A DNA stretch of 64,000 nucleotides from Terana coerulea (GCA_024811115.1 JAKOGH010000645.1:310001-374000), one strand, 5' to 3'. Numbered from the stretch's first letter, positions 49,750-60,622 are shown. The notes: generated by a model not told the origin, from the sequence alone. Numbers and translations: made by a program.

Positions 49750-51317
49750 CTAAATGGCCAGGAACAGCAGGGGGGAAGGTAAAACGTACCCTGTATGCCT
49801 TTCGGAGATGAAGTCCGCCACCTTCCAGTCTATCTTCTCTCTGCTCCAAAGCATGGGAGTCAGCTGCGTACAAATGCCCTCGACAGTTGCCCTTGTAGGC
49901 GGGATGTTCGCGGCAAATTGGAATATGTACGTGATGCGCGACAGGCCGTAGCAATCCACAAAGCGGGTCATGGCGCCATCGAGACTCGTTAAAGTCTGAG
50001 GGGCAGCAACATGATTCATGGCACCATCAAGCCGGGCTATTTGTTGTGTGGGAAATAGAGTCTCCCAACTTTGGACTTGTACTGGTACACGCCAAATAAT
50101 TGTGAACTCTTGCAGATGGACCATGCGAGGCCGCGGGGTTGTGAGAACCGCAAGTACATCAACAAGCCCTGGTATAGTGTACTTGTCGAGAATGGTGTGG
50201 ATAGTAGGGCCAAGGCCAAGGGTCGCATCTATTGTAAGGGTGCGTAGGTTGCTGCAAGAAGCAATATCATTCTTGTAGTCTGCGATATGCATGCTTGCGT
50301 CAGCAACAGCTTTGAAGGGGTATGAATGAACCCACCGGGTGCGCCTTCGTAGAATAGGGCGTTCGGAGTTCGGGAGCGTAAATGCTGCAAGTGAGGTGCA
50401 ACACGTCGGAAGAATTCCAGGATAGGACCCCTATCTACCACCCCACGAAGATCCAGTGAGCGAAGACTGTGTGCTGTCGGGGAACGAAGTAGATAGCGGT
50501 TCAACATAACACTAGTCTTCGCAGTCAATACCAGTGAAGACAGCTCCAGCTGCGAAGATTCAGGCAATTCAACATGTTCGCCATCTTGGTGGAGTACCCC
50601 GATATGAAGCTCTTCCAGCTTCCCGAAGCAGTGGAGGAGGGCGGCAATTCCTGTGGAGGGTCGTGACCTCCACATATTGTGGGTATCCACCACGTAATGT
50701 ATGTGAACCTCGCGTAGGGAGTGTTGTGCAAGCAGACACGCGCGAGGTCTGTCGTTGAGGACAATACTGACAAGATACAGGCAAGTAAGTTGCGGAAGGA
50801 GGGAAAGAAGCTGCTCCAGTAGGTGTGGATCTAGTTCTCCTTTCGGAGGTGAGGCCAAAAGCCCGGGAGGCTGTACCCCAAGCTTTGTCGTTCCCGTACG
50901 CCGCCCAGCCGTCGATTACAAGTCTACGTAGGCTCCTCCGGACAGACAGGCAGCTCTTAACGAAAGCCAAGAACATCGGTAAGGTTTTGTAACGGACGTC
51001 ACGCCTAGCGGACGCAAAGGACTGGATGTCAAGCTGTACAGCTGGAGCCGCTGCGCCGGCAGGCAATTCGTGGGGTTCGTAGCGGAAGGAGTAAACGATG
51101 TCGCGCCAGAGATGGGGGAACGCTGCCGCGTTCCATGAACGGGACACCAGTGTGCATGAGTGGAGGTCCTGCTTTCCGTGATAGGGTTCGGCCCATGCAG
51201 TGAGACAATTCTCATGGTGGAGGTAGAGAGGACCTCGTCAAGAAGCTCTGGGAAGAGAGTCCAGCGACGCACTACGGCCTCTGTGCGAGCCGTAACGTCG
51301 CCTGCGTTGCCCGCCAT
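49750..51317 (-). CDS. F-box protein with leucine-rich C-terminal part, right copy
   Basis: ATG 51317 gives MAGNAGDVTARTEAVVRRWTLFPELLDEVLS. After a one-base frame change (CTCTCTACC where the left copy has CTCTCTCACC) it continues LHHENCLTAWAEPYHG, CTLVSRSWNAAAFPHLWRDI, DVRYKTLPMFLAFVKSC and RSLRRLVIDGWAAYGND. Near 50830 the frame changes again to DPHLLEQLLSLLPQLTCLYL. It then stays open through LRSLDLRGVVDRGPILEFF, CSNLRTLTIDATLGLG and LQEFTIIWRVPVQV to a stop at 49750. This is an F-box followed by irregular LRR-like repeats, the usual layout of basidiomycete F-box families that choose SCF substrates. The two breaks differ in position from those of the left copy, which favours random sequencing indels over shared decay. 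A further 3' exon is possible. Confidence 0.7.
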
Positions 51318-51532
51318 ACAGACGCGGTCCTAGTATGCTAACTAGTCGTGCTTTGGCTCCGGGTCAGACGGTGCGGCCATACGTTAAACGTTGAACACTA
51401 ACATACCTCCCAGTCGAGCCAGAGTACGATGTGTGTAGGGATTACAGTGTAGACCCCTATTTCCTTGACACAACGTAGTGAGTTGACGAGAAAGCGAGGA
51501 ATCTGAGCTTGACCGGAGTCGGCTTGTTGGCC

Positions 51533-52188
51533 AGGGTCGCACTAGTCTACATTCAAACTGGGGGTCTTCTGAGGAGGGTCCCGGAGTTTGAAACGGCACG
51601 TCAGGCATTGCCTGGCCATCACGGCAACCACGTGGAAGGTCCGGGAGAAGATCGTCTAGGCTGCAGGCTGCACGACGCGTCCGACTTCAAAGCTGCAAAG
51701 CTTTCCGTAAGCAACTTGAACTAAATAGCTCATATATATACCGCGTATCTGGCAGGTCTTGTAGCTTGATGTCAGGGAGCACCTGGGTCAATGAAGGAAC
51801 AAACAGAGGTGTGAAAAGAGGCTCGGGGAGGCAATGTGTTATGGTCCCGTATATATGAGGATGGCTGACTCCTGATCCAGTGAGAAAGTAGGAGAAAATG
51901 TATGTTTATTACTCTGCATTACTCTGTGCGTTACGAAAGGTAGGACTTTGAAGCTGAATGTGCGAACAAAATGCTTGAGCACTGAGTAATCAGCATTACA
52001 TGCGCGCGCGGACGATGACGTCGTCAGAAAACGCACTTGAGGTCCAACCCATTTCTGGCCGAGAAGCCGATTCAAACTCCGGGACCCTCCTCAGAAGACC
52101 CCCAGTTTGGTCACAGCCTCTATATACCAAGGAACGCGGGCATCTCTTCCGACTATTTAGAAGGCTGTCCTAGAGCCTAGGGTCGCAC
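51533..52188. repeat. 10-bp direct repeat AGGGTCGCAC bracketing the inverted-repeat element
   Basis: AGGGTCGCAC occurs at 51533-51542 and again at 52179-52188. A similar GGTCGCA occurs once at the matching place in the left duplicate. It could be a target-site duplication, but the inverted repeats do not abut it (11 and 69 bp away). Confidence 0.35.
51554..52109. mobile_element. element with 44-bp terminal inverted repeats, 556 bp
   Basis: The left arm 51554-51597 starts CAAACTGGGGGTCTTCTGAG and the right arm 52066-52109 is its reverse complement with one mismatch in 44. The 468-bp interior codes for nothing recognised. It sits between the F-box promoter and the tRNA of the right unit, where the left unit has only about 90 bp, so an insertion after duplication is the simple reading. 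The arm length and sequence do not identify a superfamily. Confidence 0.65.
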
Positions 52189-52252
52189 AGCTGTCCGCAG
52201 CGAGCTCATCTCTTTTTCTTAATTTAGTTTACGGCAGTTGACCTCGTATAGA

Positions 52253-52324
52253 TCCGATATGGTGTAGTGGCTAACATTATCGCCTCTCACGCGATAGCCC
52301 GGGGTTCAATTCCCCGTGTCGGAA
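52253..52324 (+). tRNA. tRNA-Glu (anticodon CTC)
   Basis: 72 nt, same body as the minus-strand copy at 26980-27051: TCCGATATGG start, CTC anticodon, GGGGTTCAATTCCCC T-arm, TGTCGGA end plus A. It is followed within a few bases by TTTCTTTTTC, a Pol III terminator. Confidence 0.95.
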
Positions 52325-52740
52325 TTTCTTTTTCATTTTGCTTTCATGGGCAGTACTAAGCAGTCTCAGGGGCCCAGGGCACGAACTTTAGAGGAACGTC
52401 CGATAATACTCCCAATACAAAGTTGAAAGCACACGCTGGAGTATGCTAGTTTTTATTTCATTTTAGTTGCTGGGTGGGAATCCACTACCAAATAATGTTT
52501 CTACCACGCATGACTCGGCGCTCGCCCTTGGGTCTTATGTATACCAATACGACTTGTTCTTAGCTCCCACGAGCCCAGCTAGGCGACTTCGCCTACTCCC
52601 TGCTGTGAAATCTTTACAACACTGCGACATACGACGACGCAAATGCAGGATCATGCCGTTCCGCACTCTTCCCACCTTGACGCAGATCGCAGTCTAGTCA
52701 ATCGATGCTGCGCTGCAGCACGCTTCCACGGTCGCTATGA

Positions 52741-52747
52741 TATAAGG
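52741..52747 (+). promoter_or_regulatory. possible TATA box of the acetyltransferase gene
   Basis: TATAAGG lies 50 bases before the ATG at 52791. Confidence 0.45.
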
Positions 52748-52790
52748 CCAACTTTCATCGCTTGAGTCTGCAAAGTACCCCCTGCCCGCC

Positions 52791-53579
52791 ATGTCCTACA
52801 CCAACTTGTATGTCGCTCCAGAGCGTGCCGTTGTCCCCGAGGCAGAGCTTTACGGGCCCAACCCGTACGACATCAACTTCGTTTTACCCATCCACCTCGC
52901 CACCTTGGAGACTGATCGTGTCAAGCTCGTCCCGTTCGTTCCCTCAGTGCATGCCAGGCACTTTTGGGACAAGGCATCGGAGGATGCAGACCTGTTCCGG
53001 TACTACCCCATCCACTGGTCGACGTACGAAGACTTCTTGACGCACATCGAGCGCGACGTGCGGCGCGACCCGGCCCACTTGTTCTTCGCGGTCATCGACA
53101 AAACGAAGCCGGACCCAGCGCATCCCGAGTTCGAGGGAGGCAGCCTCGCGGGCACCATCGGGCTCGTCCACGCGTCGACAGCCAACCTCTCCGCCGAAAT
53201 CGCGATTGTCATCGTCCTGCCTGAGTTCCAGCGCACACACGTCTCCAGCAACGCAGTCGGTGCTCTGCTGAAGTACTGTCTCGACCTGCCTACGGCCAGT
53301 CCGCCAGGTGTTGGACTGCGACGCGTGCAGTGGTGTACGCACAGCAAGAACGAAGGCTCGATGCGGTTGGCGGAGAGGATGGGGCTCAAGCGAGAGGGCG
53401 TGGTTAGGTGGAATTGGGTGTTGTCGCCTGTGGATGCTCGTGATGGAAAGAATGCGAGGGAGACGGACAAGTGGCCGGATCGTCCAGGGAGGGACACGGT
53501 CCTGTTCAGTATTTGCTGGGATGATTGGGAAGGTGGTGCAAGGGAGTTGGTGCAGAGAGGCGTCGACAGGAAGATTTAG
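52791..53579 (+). CDS. GNAT-family N-acetyltransferase (RimJ/RimL-like)
   Basis: Single exon, 262 residues, intact. Residues about 35-60 are the family start (LETDRVKLVPFVPSVHARHF). Next come HLFFAVIDK and SLAGTIGLVHAS, then AEIAIVIVLPEFQRTHVSSN, which carries the acetyl-CoA-binding region in the place of the usual QRTGV/G loop. LRRVQWCTHSKNEGSMRLAERMGLKREGVVRW is the typical end of the fold (N.S..L...G), and LFSICWDDW closes it. Such enzymes transfer acetyl from acetyl-CoA to an amino group of a protein N-terminus or small molecule. In Agaricomycetes this type is common and its substrates are unknown. No signal peptide, so cytosolic. Confidence 0.88.
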   Translation: MSYTNLYVAPERAVVPEAELYGPNPYDINFVLPIHLATLETDRVKLVPFVPSVHARHFWDKASEDADLFRYYPIHWSTYEDFLTHIERDVRRDPAHLFFAVIDKTKPDPAHPEFEGGSLAGTIGLVHASTANLSAEIAIVIVLPEFQRTHVSSNAVGALLKYCLDLPTASPPGVGLRRVQWCTHSKNEGSMRLAERMGLKREGVVRWNWVLSPVDARDGKNARETDKWPDRPGRDTVLFSICWDDWEGGARELVQRGVDRKI

Positions 53580-55043
53580 CGGGTGTCCCGACATGATTGC
53601 AGATTTATTTGCGAATTACTGTAGCAGTGAGTGCTGCCCTCGCGCTGTACCTCACCTCACTCACGATTGTGTCAAACATATAGTATCTAAACAACACAAA
53701 GTACTTAAAGGCGTTCTTACTACCAGATCTCATGATCTTCTTGATGCCGAGGTCAAGCAAGTTCAGTATCCTGTTGCGTCTTGTCACTTTTCCTCTAGTC
53801 AAACTGCCCGCTCCGAAGAAATGCATGAGCCGACGATGATTCCTCGAAGTTCCAAACTTCTTGATGGTTCCCCATAGAGGAGCAGTAAACTAGGCTCTCT
53901 GTTCGAAGGTCTGTAGTGAAGCTTGCGGGGTATTACATTATAGGTTTACAGTAGTGCCCATTTCTGGAAGGCAGAAGCTTCGGATCCTAACAAGCACAAA
54001 CATAGTATGATGCCACTCACGAGGTGTAGCCTCTAGGGCTTGGGACACTGACAACAGCAACTACAAGATATGTCCACGAGCCCGACAAAGGCGCACTCTT
54101 ACACCGTCACAATACCAAGCTCGTCGAGTGGGACGGGCATACAACAGAACTGGCCAGTCTTAGCTGATTTCTTCCCCAAGTGGATGGGTCAATTACCCCA
54201 TTCAAATTCAAACGGAGAACAAGCTCCTCGCGGGTCTAATTACTGCCAATGCAGGTGAGTGCGCCTTGTCAAGCTTACTCTTTATTGCTCATGCTCCTCG
54301 TTATTACGCTGGTCACGACGGCTCATGCTCAGCAGAGGACCTCGTTATCAGTACCATTCACTCGGTCTTCGTGTTCTTCTTCGCCGCCTATAAATTTTTT
54401 CGAGCACGATGGACTTGACCCCATCCCTCCCACATACTTCCGCTTCCCCGCGACACGAACTAAGTCCCACATTGACTGGGTCATGACGAAGCTGGTACCT
54501 GGAGTCAGACAAAACGTGTAACATCCACACTAGCGAGTGGTATAATTCAGACAGTTAAGTACTACAATGGTGGTAGATTACCACGCTCCTACGTACTCAG
54601 TGAGTGGTTCGAAGCTCCTCTGAGACATAAGCTCGCGACGCCCATGCAAACCAAGCTCGATTATGGTTGTAAATCACTAGTGACCTTAGCGAATGTGAAC
54701 ATGGGAGCGACTCCCGCGGTCTCGTCGATTTGCAGCTTCTTGCTCATGTGTCCTCGAGACCAGCACTAAATGGTGTAGGAGGAGAGGTGGTACCGCGGTG
54801 ACTGCAATATGACACTTGTATCACAAACAGAACCCTCTCTAGAGCCACCTAAATATCGGACGTGGTCTGTTTTGCATGTTTGAGAGTCGAAACTACATAG
54901 CGTAATGTATCGGTCGTTCCAAGCTTTCCCTTTGCTTTCCCTGGCCATGCGCGACAGAGCGCGACCGCTGCGACTTGGACTCAGCGCTTGAAATATTACT
55001 GATTAGTACCGGACTGTCTTCGGCGCTTCTGTCTTCAGCAAGG
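53580..55043. other. intergenic, no confident gene
   Basis: Short frames at 54070-54258 and 54249-54521 match nothing. A 43-bp stretch at 53961-54003 resembles 49552-49594 on the same strand. The right part is promoter of the cyclin gene. Confidence 0.35.
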
Positions 55044-56471
55044 ATGGATCCGCACCACCATGCCACTGGTAGTATGCGCGACTCGCCGTCTGCGATGCCA
55101 GCATCTCATGTCAAACACCATCTACCTTACTTCACACCAGAGGAAGTCGAACGCATGTCTGAAAGACAACGTGGCAAGCTTTCAATGACCCAGGAGGAGA
55201 GGCAGAGGCAGCAGGCATGCGGGTTCATCGAAGCTGTAGGGTCAAAGATTGGCTTGTGAGTTCGACACCTTATGCTCGATATGCTGGAGTTTAACACCGA
55301 GCTCTAGCTGACGACGGTCTTACAGCCCGCGGAAGACCACTGCCACTGCACAGAACTTGTACCACCGCTTCCATCTATTCTTCCCGCGGAAGGACTTCAG
55401 CTATCATGTACGCCTTTCCACCCTTATTTTCCTGGCGTGTCACTTAACTGGTGTGTAGGATGTCTCACTAGCGGCAATGTACGTTTCCACGAAGATGCAT
55501 GACACCCTGAAGAAACCGAGAGAAATCCTCATGATCTCATATGCCGTTCGCTTCCCCGAGCTTGCCGCCAAATCCAAGTCCATTGCGGGAGAAGTGGACA
55601 TGGATCCAACCGTAAGCCATACGAAAGTCCACCGGATTGCCTGCTTTATCATGCTTCGTATAGACAGTTGAGCAAGACCGACAACGGCTCTTAGCCGTTG
55701 AACGCTTGATATTGGAGACTATATCATTCAACTTTACATCAAGAATGCCTTTCCCGTACGTGATCAAGATATGCAGAGCGTTTGGAGGTAAGTCCAATAT
55801 ACCAGCATGTAACCATTCAGTTCATCTCTTTGTATAGCCTCGAAGAAACTATCTAAGCTTGCATGGCGTCTCGCAATCGATAGGTACGTCCATGGCACTA
55901 GCTCTCCCACTCAGCAATAGTTGACAACTATCGTAGCTTCCGTACCCTCGTCAATCTCTCATATCCACCACACGTTGTAGCATTAGCATGCCTCTATCTG
56001 GCCGCTTTGCTATCCTCTTTTGAGCAGGGTACGACTCCCGCCCTGCCCGGCTTCCACACGGCGCATGAAATCGCGGCCACCCTTGGCAAACGTGGTGAAT
56101 GGGAGTCCCAGTTCCAGGTACACGTTGGGGACCTCGAAGGTGATATCTCTCGCTGCCAGCATTTGCACGAGGTTGCTGACTCATTCTGTGTTTCAGAAAT
56201 CGCCCATTCAATCATCGACCTCATCATCTCGCAATCACAAAACCCTGCGGCGACGCTGTCGCCGAGCACCCCGTCGTCCCCGCACCCGTCTCGCTCTTCG
56301 TTTAGTGCCGTCCAGCAAATGCAACCACCGCCGGTGCCGTACAAACCGGACCAGCTCATGAGGATGAAAATCGTGATGCGCGAGACCGAACATGGCCCGC
56401 GGCCGCGGGGTGAGCGCTGGAGCGGGAGAGGCGCAGGCGGACGCGGAAGCGATGTTGCTTGGGCGGAATGA
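55044..56471 (+). CDS. cyclin of the CTDK-I complex, Ctk2/Lsc1-like
   Basis: Seven exons (55044-55255, 55326-55407, 55459-55611, 55664-55787, 55838-55883, 55937-56139, 56197-56471) give 364 residues with clean phases. The N-terminus reads HLPYFTPEEVERMSERQRGK, followed by the first cyclin fold: RQQACGFIEAVGSKIGFPRK, TATAQNLYHRFHLFF, DVSLAAMYVSTKMHDTLKKP. Next come LLAVERLILETISFNF and then WRLAIDSFRTLVNLSYPPHV, LACLYLAALL of the second fold. The tail is Pro/Ser-rich and basic. The start ATG 55044 is the first in frame after a stop. Ctk2-type cyclins pair with Ctk1/Cdk12-like kinases to phosphorylate Ser2 of the RNA polymerase II C-terminal domain in elongation. Cyclin T/K is an alternative name, but the FTPEEVE start and the spacing favour Ctk2. 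The last intron (56140-56196, 57 nt) is frame-neutral. Confidence 0.85.
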
Positions 56472-56860
56472 AGGGACAGTGAGGTTTCTCTTTGCCCCGC
56501 CTGGCTTTGGCACGGACAGCTAGACGGAGCGCGCTAGCTTGCACGTTCAGTGTTGACATGTGGAAATGGAATCGATGTACCCACTCAAGACCCAATCACT
56601 CACACCGAACTCTGATATTGACGAGACTCGCGAGTATGTTTCCTTGTGCGAAGAAAAGAATTCTGACGCGGGGGACTACGCTGTAGCATCTTCGGCTGCC
56701 CAATGAGGTTGTGAAACGTGCACACCATTCAATCACTCTCAACGCGTATGATCATTCAAAATGCAAGATGAAGGTAAAGTGAAGAAAAAATCAGCTAAGC
56801 TAGAAGATCCTCTCGAGGTGCAAGAGATGAATCAAGCACCCTCGCATGTCGCTCAACCGC
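56472..56860. other. tail-to-tail intergenic region
   Basis: 3' UTRs of the cyclin gene and the secreted-protein gene. Nothing else seen. Confidence 0.5.
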
Positions 56861-58295
56861 TCATGCGCCGTTGGCGGCGTGGCACTGGGTGTTCTGGGTG
56901 TCGCAAGCACCGACGGTGAAGCCTCCGCCGCTGTTAGCCTTGTTCGCGCAGGCGTTGTGCTATGCGTGCCGGGAGTGTGAGTGACTAGATGAGGTTATGA
57001 ATCGTAATGTACGTACCTGGATGTCGCAAGAGCGGCCAAGGGCGGCGGCGACGTTAAGGAAGTCGTCGCTGCCAGAGACGACGAAGCCACGTCCACCTAC
57101 GGTAACGGCAGGGCAGTAGCGCCGCCAACTACGATAGCGGTCAGATCAAAACTCCGCGGTAAGCGAAACAAGACGACATACGAGCACCGGTGAACTTCTG
57201 GAGGTTTCCTCCGGCCGAAGCAGTCGAGGCAGCCGTAGTAGCCGCAGCGGCGGCGGCGTTGGTGGCAGTCGCGGCGGCAGTGGCGGTGGCTGCAGCGCTG
57301 ACTGTTACAGTCACGGTCGTCTCGGCGCAGTCACTAGTGCTAAGACGCAAATAAGCCATTAATTCGCATGCAGGGCACAGAGTACGTACTCGGTGGATGA
57401 AGCTGACGACGACACACCCGCAACAGCAGCGTTGATCTCATCGGCAGTTGCATCCTCGACCAGGAGGTTCTGAGTGAAAATACAGCCTCCGGAGTCGTTA
57501 GCATCGTCACAGGAGTTGCCTGCAAAAGCCCTATCAGACGTGAAGCACCAGTGTTAAGCAATGTACAGACCCTTGCCGGTGTTGTCGTTGAGGTTGCCGG
57601 GAGCGAACGTGCCCGACTTCAACGCGTCCTGAGGGTCACCACCGACGGAGGCGATCTGCTTCGCCAGCGCCAGAACGATAGCCTTGTTCGTGGCCGCCGC
57701 TCCGCTGGAAGCGGGGTCCTGGTGCTGTTGAACGGCAGCAATCTCGGGATTGGTGGCGGTTTCCGTGCAGAGGGCGCTGGCAAGTCCGACCTTGCCGGTG
57801 TTCCTCTCAAGGGCACGGAAGATGAGGGCGTTCGTCATACCCTATGGAAAGCCACATTTAGTAATGTGTTTGCCACACAGAGCGAGCTAACTCACGGCGA
57901 CGTCACCCTTCGCTTTGGCATTGGTGAATGCCTGGTCGGCCACGGCCTGCTGAAGACAGTCGAGGTTCTGAAAGCCTTGTCAGCAAGGTACGTGCCAAGA
58001 TTTCGCAATGGAGCTCACTGTAATCTTTCCGGCACCGGCGGCGGCGGCGGCGTTACCCAGCAGGGAAAAGACGGGGTCGACGATGCCATTGGGGTTGTTC
58101 AGGTTGAGGCTTGTGCGCACGGTGGTCAAGATAGGCTCATGAGAATGCTCTGAAGCAGCAAACGTTATGAGCAAATTGAGGTCGACCGATATATTGAGTC
58201 AACGGACCTTGTGGTACTTCACGCTTAATAGGAAGTGCAGAGACGACAGACAGCAGATATGCCGCGGCAACAAATGCAGAAGTGAGAGAGACCAT
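56861..58295 (-). CDS. conserved secreted protein of unknown function
   Basis: ATG 58295, stop 56861-56863, about seven exons. The signal peptide is MVSLTSAFVAAAYLLSVVSA, followed by LPIKR, a possible Kex2 cut. Next: EHSHEPILTTVRTSLNLNNP, NGIVDPVFSLLGNAAAAAGA, LDCLQQAVADQAFTNAKAKG, MTNALIFRALERNTGKVGLA, LCTETATNPEIAAVQQHQDP, ATNKAIVLALAKQIASVGGD, QDALKSGTFAPG and CIFTQNLLVEDATADEINAA. An Ala/Thr-rich linker leads to a C-terminal part with GGRGFVVSGSDDFLNVAAAL and paired Cys (CDIQ, NACANKA, VGACDTQNTQC). I recall close relatives in many Agaricomycetes without an assigned function. The Cys-containing ends and Ala/Thr linker look like a secreted modular protein. No catalytic motif is visible. 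Confidence 0.8.
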
Positions 58296-59669
58296 TGTTC
58301 AAGTCAAGAGTTGGGAGAGCGTAGGCGAGTTAGGAAGGGAGGATGATGCAGCCTGCTGAGTGAATGAATGGAAGTGCCCGCGACCTACAATTTTCGCATA
58401 AATGAGCATCTCAATACGCTCCAGCGAAGAAGACATTGACTTCATACCTGCTGAGCTGGAAAAAAGGTGCGTAAGGGCAAGAACCTGTCTTGACTATGAA
58501 AAGGAGCGAAGAGAGTGAGGGATGTAGAATGGTCGTCGGTCCTGTCTTTATTTTATATCCCTGCTTAAAAGTCCGCAATCCGATTCTGATATTGTGACGC
58601 GATAAAGAGCGGCTGGGATGGTTACCAGGTCATGATGGTCCGGGTCTCACTCACCCAACATTCCTCAGCACCCTTCAGCACCCGACCCTTCCGACCAAGG
58701 GGAAGAACGTCTAGGCACACATGCCGGCCAGTTGGCTCCCGTGTGCCCTGAGCCGACCGGCGGAGTGTCCATTTGCGCATGTTCTCGTAGGCAACAGTCG
58801 TTATGTTGCGCTCGTGGTGGCGACAGCCGGGGACCGTCACGGTCCACTACCGCTTCCTGCCTGATTAGGCAAGTCTGGTGCTTGAGGAGCGCCCTTCGTG
58901 GCAACAGCATCGGGATGTAATTTACATCCAGTTCAATGCCAGCTCCGAGAACGGGATCAGGGCACGATTCGAACAGCCCACAGCAGCGACCTTCATTATG
59001 GGCGCCGCTCGGACCGTGGCTTTGATTCTGTGGGGAACAGCTCGGGGTGATGTCCGAGTGGTCTGTTCATTAAGGTGAGAATGGTAACGTTTGCCAGTAG
59101 AATTTGACTTTCAGCTCGGTCAAGATGACTAAGACCTTGGCCTGCATCCTATTCAGGTTTGCAACCCAACGCGGGAGCCTAACGACCTGATAGGATTTCA
59201 GAGTCACGGCTAACTCTGGTTAGCCAATTGGAAGCATGAGATGGTCACAAGAGAAAAGCTAACTGGGTTCTGGCGTATATACATTGCATATACACCGCAT
59301 TGAGTGGAGGAGTCGTGGTTGTGGCCAACGACACGAGTACAACTTCGACGGCGTGGCCGTACAGTAACGTGTTTCGTCGGGCATCCTGTTTCATATCACC
59401 ATGGTGAGCATGGACAGTAGGAGGTTAAAAGCAAAGGCTCCTGGGGATACCGGTGATCATCGCATAATGTCTGCAACCCATCTACACGAGGATGAGTGTA
59501 GTCTACGTCCAAATCACATCTTATATCATAAGTCTTTTCTTTGCGTTGCCGATTGAGCGAGTGGGGCATAGTAAGTACCGTGCAACCGACAACGGGGGTG
59601 GGCGGAGGTTTGCAGGCATGGCTGGGCCAGTGACAAGATGTGGGAGACGCATGTATTGGGTATATTCCT
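58296..59669. other. intergenic
   Basis: 5' flank of the secreted-protein gene, then about 1 kb without a recognisable gene up to the stop of the mitochondrial gene. Confidence 0.4.
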
Positions 59670-60433
59670 CTAAACGACACGAACAGTGGTAGCCTCCTTC
59701 TTGGAAAGGGAGTGAAGATCTTGCTCTGATAAAGGTGAGACTGTTAGGGGAATGTGATGTACGTGCAAACGAGCCACTCACGGATGCCCCAGACATGAGA
59801 CCGGAGATCCAAGAACTCTAGAAACACGTAGCTATCATGACAACCGCACTTTACGACCTAGAAAACAGCACACTCACCGACATGCAAGCCGTCGTACAGC
59901 TTCTTCACCTCAGCTCGTATCCTCGAGATGTCGTCCTTGGTGGAAGACGAATCACGCAGGGCCTTGAGGTCTTTTTCCGCAGCCTCTATCCTCCTGATAT
60001 GAGCCGAGACCTAGGAAGGGAAACAAAGGATGCAGAGATCAGCACAATCTCTTCGCGCGGGCGGCATTTGACGCACCCGTTGAGTGCTTTGCTGCAGCTC
60101 TTCAACGCTAGCTTGAAGAGCGGCGGACGCTTGCTTGTATTCATCCAGCAGGTGATACGCGGCATATGATGAAGCAAGCGAGAATCCGAAGAGAAACCCT
60201 ACAATGCTGCATAAAAGTTAGTCGCTTCAGGTTCCTTGTGAAGACCTTAGAGTCTAGGAGTAGACGTACCCTCCCCGGAACGCGCCTACGGGCTTCTTTG
60301 GTGGTGGGACGCTGCCGAGGTTTGGGCTGGCTACTACGACCTCTTCACGAGCAGCTCTTGTAGTCGAGAAAGCACGACGAGCGGCATTGGCGACCTGTGG
60401 CCGTAAGATGATACGTGTGAGGTGAGCAGACAT
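59670..60433 (-). CDS. small mitochondrial protein with one membrane span and a coiled coil
   Basis: ATG 60433 gives MSAHLTRIILRPQVANAARR, then AFSTTRAAREEVVV. This is an Arg-rich, acid-free presequence with a typical RAFST cleavage region. PPPKKPVGAFRGG leads across an intron to one membrane span (FLFGFSLASSYAAYHLLDEY), then a helical stretch (ASAALQASVEELQQSTQR, IRRIEAAEKDLKALRDSS, ISRIRAELKKLYDGLHVEF). The tail after the last intron is QQDLHSLSKKEATTVRVV (stop 59670-59672). About 150 residues. I recognise it as a conserved basidiomycete hypothetical but not as a named subunit. The layout would place the coiled coil in the matrix or the intermembrane space at the inner membrane. Its start is 189 bp from POP1 on the other strand, suggesting a shared divergent promoter. 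Confidence 0.7.
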
Positions 60434-60622
60434 GGCCTAGTGCAAGCTGCCTGCTCTCGCCGCGGCCGACCTCAACGTCAACGCGAAGTCACGGCAATTG
60501 CCGTGTGGCCTGAACGCTTGCCTCGCGTCTAGCCAGACCATTGCATCGTCCACCACACTCGCAATCGCAGTAATTACGGTTCTCTCAGTTTGGCATCGAC
60601 CCTCACCTATCCCAAGCCTGTT
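60434..60622. promoter_or_regulatory. short divergent promoter between the mitochondrial gene and POP1
   Basis: Only 189 bp separate the two ATGs on opposite strands, so both promoters must lie here. No TATA box is obvious. Confidence 0.5.

Noticed and set aside
26980..52324. Reading the two tRNA-Glu genes as attachment sites of an integrated element.
   Set aside because: In a fungal nuclear genome with no integrase and both tRNAs complete, an inverted duplication is the simpler explanation.
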